From assembly GCA_019414565.1 (NCBI GenBank), contig DXLU01000031.1, positions 134,666 to 198,665 of the forward strand: 64,000 bases of DNA, given 5' to 3'. The notes under the pieces were generated by a model. The model was not told the origin of the DNA. It saw only the letters and a list, made by a program, of their open reading frames with translations, and did not search any database. Position 1 is the stretch's first letter. Each line of letters opens with the position of its first letter. This document shows positions 61,340-64,000 of the stretch, piece by piece. The stretch is from Collinsella sp. (GTDB lineage: Bacteria > Actinomycetota > Coriobacteriia > Coriobacteriales > Coriobacteriaceae). The translations under genes were made by a program, and so were the position numbers.

Positions 61340-62641
61340 TTACTCCTTGTGGTCCGCAATGTATCCGAGAGCGACGGCGGCATAAGCCGCGGCGCCGAGA
61401 GGAAGCTCGGCATCGTTAAAGCGCGCCTTGGGATGATGCTGGGCAAAATGCTCGTCCGTATCGGTCACGGCCGCGCCCACGGTAAAGTACGCACTCGGAA
61501 TCTCGCTCGAGATAAGCGCGAAGTCCTCGCTCGCCATGGCGTGGAATAGCGGCAGGAAGGCAGCCTTGGGCAGCACCGCGCCCACGTAACCAAGCGAGGC
61601 CTGGGTCATATCGCTGTCGAGCACGAGCGGCGGAACGTCCGAGAGCGTCTCGATGGTTGCCGGCGTACGATATGTTGCGGCAACGCCGTTGACGACCTCC
61701 GCGATACGCTCCTTGAGATGAGTCATGAGCTCGACATCGAAGCCGCGCAGCGTTCCCTCGAGCACACAGGTGTCGGGGATGACGTTGGCCGCCAAGCCGC
61801 CAGCGAACTTACCAACGGTAAGTGCGACTTCCTTGGCCGCTGGCACCTCGCGGGAGATAAGCTCCTGGAGCGCCAGGTGCACATGGACGCCGGCCGTGAT
61901 GGGGTCGATGCAAATCTCGGGGCTCGAGCCATGGCCGCCCTTGCCCTGCAGCGTGATGCGGAAACCGTACACGCCCGAAAGCGCCGGGCTCCCATAGAGC
62001 ACCAGGCCGAGCGGCGATTGGCTGTTGACGTGCATGGCAAAGGCAGCCCGGGGGCGCGGGTTCTGCAGCAGGCCATCGGCGATGGCAGCGCGGGCTCCCT
62101 CAAAGGTCTCCTCACCCGGCTGGAATAGCAGTTTGACGGTGGCATTGGCGTCGACAAGCTCGGCCTCGCGGGCCTTGAGCAAACGGGCCGCGCCGAGCAG
62201 CGCCGTCGCATGCATATCGTGGCCACAAGCGTGCATGCAGCCGTTGGTGGAAGCGAAAGGCTCGCCCGATTCCTCGACAACGGGCAGGGCATCCATGTCG
62301 CCGCGAAGCATGATAACCGTACCGGCTTGCTCGTCCGCGCACGTACCATTGCCCTGAGCAGCCGCGGCCGCACCGGCACCGATCAGGCCAACAACACAGG
62401 AGCCGTCGACAAGCGTGGTATGGGGGATGTCCATCTCGTCCAGACGTGCCTGGATATAGGCAGACGTCTGCGGAAGATTGTTACCGAGCTCGGGCGTCTG
62501 ATGGAGATCGTGGCGCCATGCGGCAAGCTCACCGGCAAATGCCTGGGCTTCTTTGACCAGACCATCGCCGATAGAGGTCTGCGCCGCTGTGGTAGCCTGA
62601 GGCGCTGGTTGCGGTTGAAGATCGGACAGAGCTGATGCCAT
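61340..62641 (-). CDS. M20 metallopeptidase/amidohydrolase (IAA-amino-acid hydrolase family)
   Basis: A 433-residue M20D enzyme that cleaves N-acyl or amide bonds of amino-acid conjugates, such as N-acetyl amino acids or hippurate. Metal-site motifs are MLRGDMDALPV, CMHACGHDMHATALLG and FQPGEETFEGARAA, with the dimerization domain (KGGHGSSPEICIDPI) and a late MASEDFALIS. The ATG at 62641 follows GGAGGG; the longer upstream reading frame is not conserved. The partner transporter downstream is broken, so import may rely on other systems. The substrate is not evident. Confidence 0.92.
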   Translation of the reverse strand: MASALSDLQPQPAPQATTAAQTSIGDGLVKEAQAFAGELAAWRHDLHQTPELGNNLPQTSAYIQARLDEMDIPHTTLVDGSCVVGLIGAGAAAAAQGNGTCADEQAGTVIMLRGDMDALPVVEESGEPFASTNGCMHACGHDMHATALLGAARLLKAREAELVDANATVKLLFQPGEETFEGARAAIADGLLQNPRPRAAFAMHVNSQSPLGLVLYGSPALSGVYGFRITLQGKGGHGSSPEICIDPITAGVHVHLALQELISREVPAAKEVALTVGKFAGGLAANVIPDTCVLEGTLRGFDVELMTHLKERIAEVVNGVAATYRTPATIETLSDVPPLVLDSDMTQASLGYVGAVLPKAAFLPLFHAMASEDFALISSEIPSAYFTVGAAVTDTDEHFAQHHPKARFNDAELPLGAAAYAAVALGYIADHKE

Positions 62642-62757
62642 AGATGCCCTCCAGTAACGTTTTTGCAGCACGCACTTTGACAGCGTAAAGTGCAAGGTAC
62701 AACTGTAAGGGCATGACATAAAAAATGCCGCCCCGGGAGGGCGGCGCAACAAGTTGT

Positions 62758-63741
62758 TTACAATTGCGGGTGTGATTTTCGGCGCAAGAAATCGAAATGC
62801 GTCTCGCTCAAGATAATCGACAGGAAGATGAGCGCGAAGCCGGCAAGCAGGCGCGAGGTGAGCGCCTCCCCCATCAGCAGCACCGAGAACAGCACACCCG
62901 AAGGCGACTCCATCGAAAGAAGCAGTGAGCCCGTCGAGGCCGGGACGTGCGCCAGACCGACGTTTTGGACGAGCAGTGCCACGCACGTGCAGCCCACCGA
63001 GAGGAAGACCATCACGCCGATAAAACTCGGCGTCCACACGGACAGAGGCGCCTGAGTCTCGAATAGTAGCGACGTGATTAAGCTCAAAACGCCATTGCCC
63101 ACAAACATCCAAAACGTGATGACGTTGATATCCATCTTGCGGCCATACTTGGCGGTCACCGCCATCTGGATAGCAAAGAAGACCGCGCCGCTCAGCGTGA
63201 TGACATCTCCAGTATTGAACTCGACGCTATCGAGTGCCACCAGGCCAATGCCCGCCAGGCACAGCAATGCGGCGCCCAAGTTGTAACGGGTAAGCCTTTC
63301 TCCGCTCAGGACATAGCTCGCAAACGGCACGAGGATGCAATAGGTACCCGTCAAAAACGCGCTCTTGCCCGCCGTGGTCTGCGCCAGGCCAATCGTCTGC
63401 AAACCGTACGCACCCCACATAAGTGCGCCCATACCAAGCCCGACGATAAGGTTGCGAGCATTAAAGTGTGCGATGATGCGTTTGCGGAAGATGGCGAACA
63501 TAACCAGCGAAGCCGGGAGAAAGCGAACGTAGACCAGCTCGAACACCGGAATGGTGTCGAGTGCGTCTTTCATAGTGGTAAAGGAGTAGCCCCAGATAAT
63601 CGCCACCGAAAGCAGTAGAACTTTCCAGAACAACGGCGAGCGTGCGCCGGCACCCCGGGGAATACCACCCGCGCCCAAATCCTCACGGGCTACAGGGCTA
63701 TCGGGCATGTTTTCGATTTCGTTGGCAGCGTATTGGGCCAT
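62758..63741 (-). CDS. EamA/DMT-family transporter
   Basis: A 327-residue membrane protein with ten helices in two EamA repeats (VAIIWGYSFTTMKDAL near residue 50; FFAIQMAVTAKYGRKMDI near 190). The typical ends are present: SLLLSMESPSGVLFSVLLMG and a basic C-terminal tail. Family members export amino acids and other metabolites. An acidic N-terminal 30 residues (NMPDSPVAREDLG) precedes helix 1. The ATG at 63741 follows GAGGATG. No regulator adjoins it and the substrate is unknown. Confidence 0.9.
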   Translation of the reverse strand: MAQYAANEIENMPDSPVAREDLGAGGIPRGAGARSPLFWKVLLLSVAIIWGYSFTTMKDALDTIPVFELVYVRFLPASLVMFAIFRKRIIAHFNARNLIVGLGMGALMWGAYGLQTIGLAQTTAGKSAFLTGTYCILVPFASYVLSGERLTRYNLGAALLCLAGIGLVALDSVEFNTGDVITLSGAVFFAIQMAVTAKYGRKMDINVITFWMFVGNGVLSLITSLLFETQAPLSVWTPSFIGVMVFLSVGCTCVALLVQNVGLAHVPASTGSLLLSMESPSGVLFSVLLMGEALTSRLLAGFALIFLSIILSETHFDFLRRKSHPQL

Positions 63742-63815
63742 GGAACATCCTCGCGCTCAATCTGGGCGTGGTGTCCGCACGCGCGTGACCGCATGCCGCC
63801 TCATGGTCAAATAAA

Positions 63816-63850
63816 AACGGGGCGCACCGGACCCCCGGTACGCCCCGCTA
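63816..63850. terminator. Terminator-like hairpin upstream of the EamA gene
   Basis: ACGGGGCG-ACCGG / CCGGT-CGCCCCG stem. It likely ends a transcript entering from the right or from the plus strand. Confidence 0.6.
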
Positions 63851-63972
63851 CTGTAGCAACAACCAAGCAACCCACGCAATTCACTACGCTAAAGCGTCGG
63901 TACAGAAAACCTCGATGTTCCGGCAACGTCAGCGAAAACGCCCCTAAGCGAGCAAGGTGACGTGAAATCAGA

Positions 63973-63994
63973 ACCACCCTTAAAAAGGGTGGTT
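63973..63994. terminator. Terminator-like hairpin at the right edge
   Basis: AACCACCCTT-AAAAAGGGTGGTT is followed by TGCTCT at the window end. I see no gene between 63742 and 64000. Confidence 0.6.
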
Positions 63995-64000
63995 TGCTCT

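Noticed and set aside
1..64000. tRNA, rRNA or known riboswitch
   Set aside because: Scanning leader regions (glnA, aspS, hisS, kdp, lar, feo) by eye gave no cloverleaf, T-box or other motif I could support.

Overview
This 64 kb window is a chromosomal segment of a high-GC Gram-positive anaerobe, most likely a Collinsella-type member of the Coriobacteriia. The inference rests on the gene set (sortase-type pilins, orphan GlnR-like regulator beside glnA, Feo iron uptake, lar lactate racemase locus, EbgA/EbgC beta-galactosidase), strong GGAGG ribosome-binding sites, the protein sequences, and many hairpin repeats between genes. I see no rRNA, tRNA, CRISPR array, prophage or transposase gene. Most genes are on the minus strand.

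Layout. 1-7.0 kb: a lower-GC pilus/adhesin operon on the minus strand. It holds a beta-helix adhesin whose reading frame is broken at a run of ten G, a minor pilin ending in MPSTG, and a backbone pilin cut by the left edge. 7.0-13.3 kb: a HAD phosphatase, an MFS transporter, moaA with a moaC-mobB fusion, and a frameshifted endonuclease-like gene flanked by two copies of a 65-bp palindrome. 13.5-15.9 kb: a MATE efflux pump and a BmrR-like MerR regulator, with a MerR-type promoter. 15.9-24.4 kb: ligA, htrA, a GlnR-like regulator with glnA, then LacI and GntR regulators. 24.4-28.3 kb: a Schlafen/AlbA-like ATP-binding protein, a decayed GntR fragment and an Old Yellow Enzyme-family oxidoreductase. 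28.4-36.8 kb: the complete potassium system kdpFABC with divergent kdpDE, bracketed by two copies of a 67-bp repeat. 36.9-40.4 kb: feoA-feoA-feoB and a FeoB-associated protein. 40.5-47.7 kb: an HPr-like protein, an APC transporter, ebgA-ebgC and their divergent LacI regulator, with three identical operators between. 48-50.6 kb: aspS and serB. 50.7-55.4 kb: the lar locus (larB, a LarC1-only larC, tetR, and convergent larD-larA). 55.8-64 kb: ppc, hisS, an internally deleted MFS gene, an M20 amidohydrolase and an EamA transporter.

How the genes fit together. The window suggests a gut-adapted fermenter. It handles beta-galactosides (EbgAC), lactate stereoisomers (LarA with a LarD channel), PEP carboxylation, ferrous iron, potassium limitation, nitrogen (GlnA/GlnR-like), molybdenum cofactor and drug efflux. 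Surface pili look switchable through the poly-G tract.

The most distinctive content lies between the genes. There are several families of structured repeats: 65-67-bp palindromes, a two-storey hairpin with a conserved internal loop and compensatory base changes, a tandem array with an exact 62-bp period, variable-stem hairpins with a fixed GGG-N-CAGG core, and two roughly 200-bp elements with 28-31-bp terminal inverted repeats. Three of these families occur as pairs flanking single functional modules (endonuclease-like gene, kdp, larDA).
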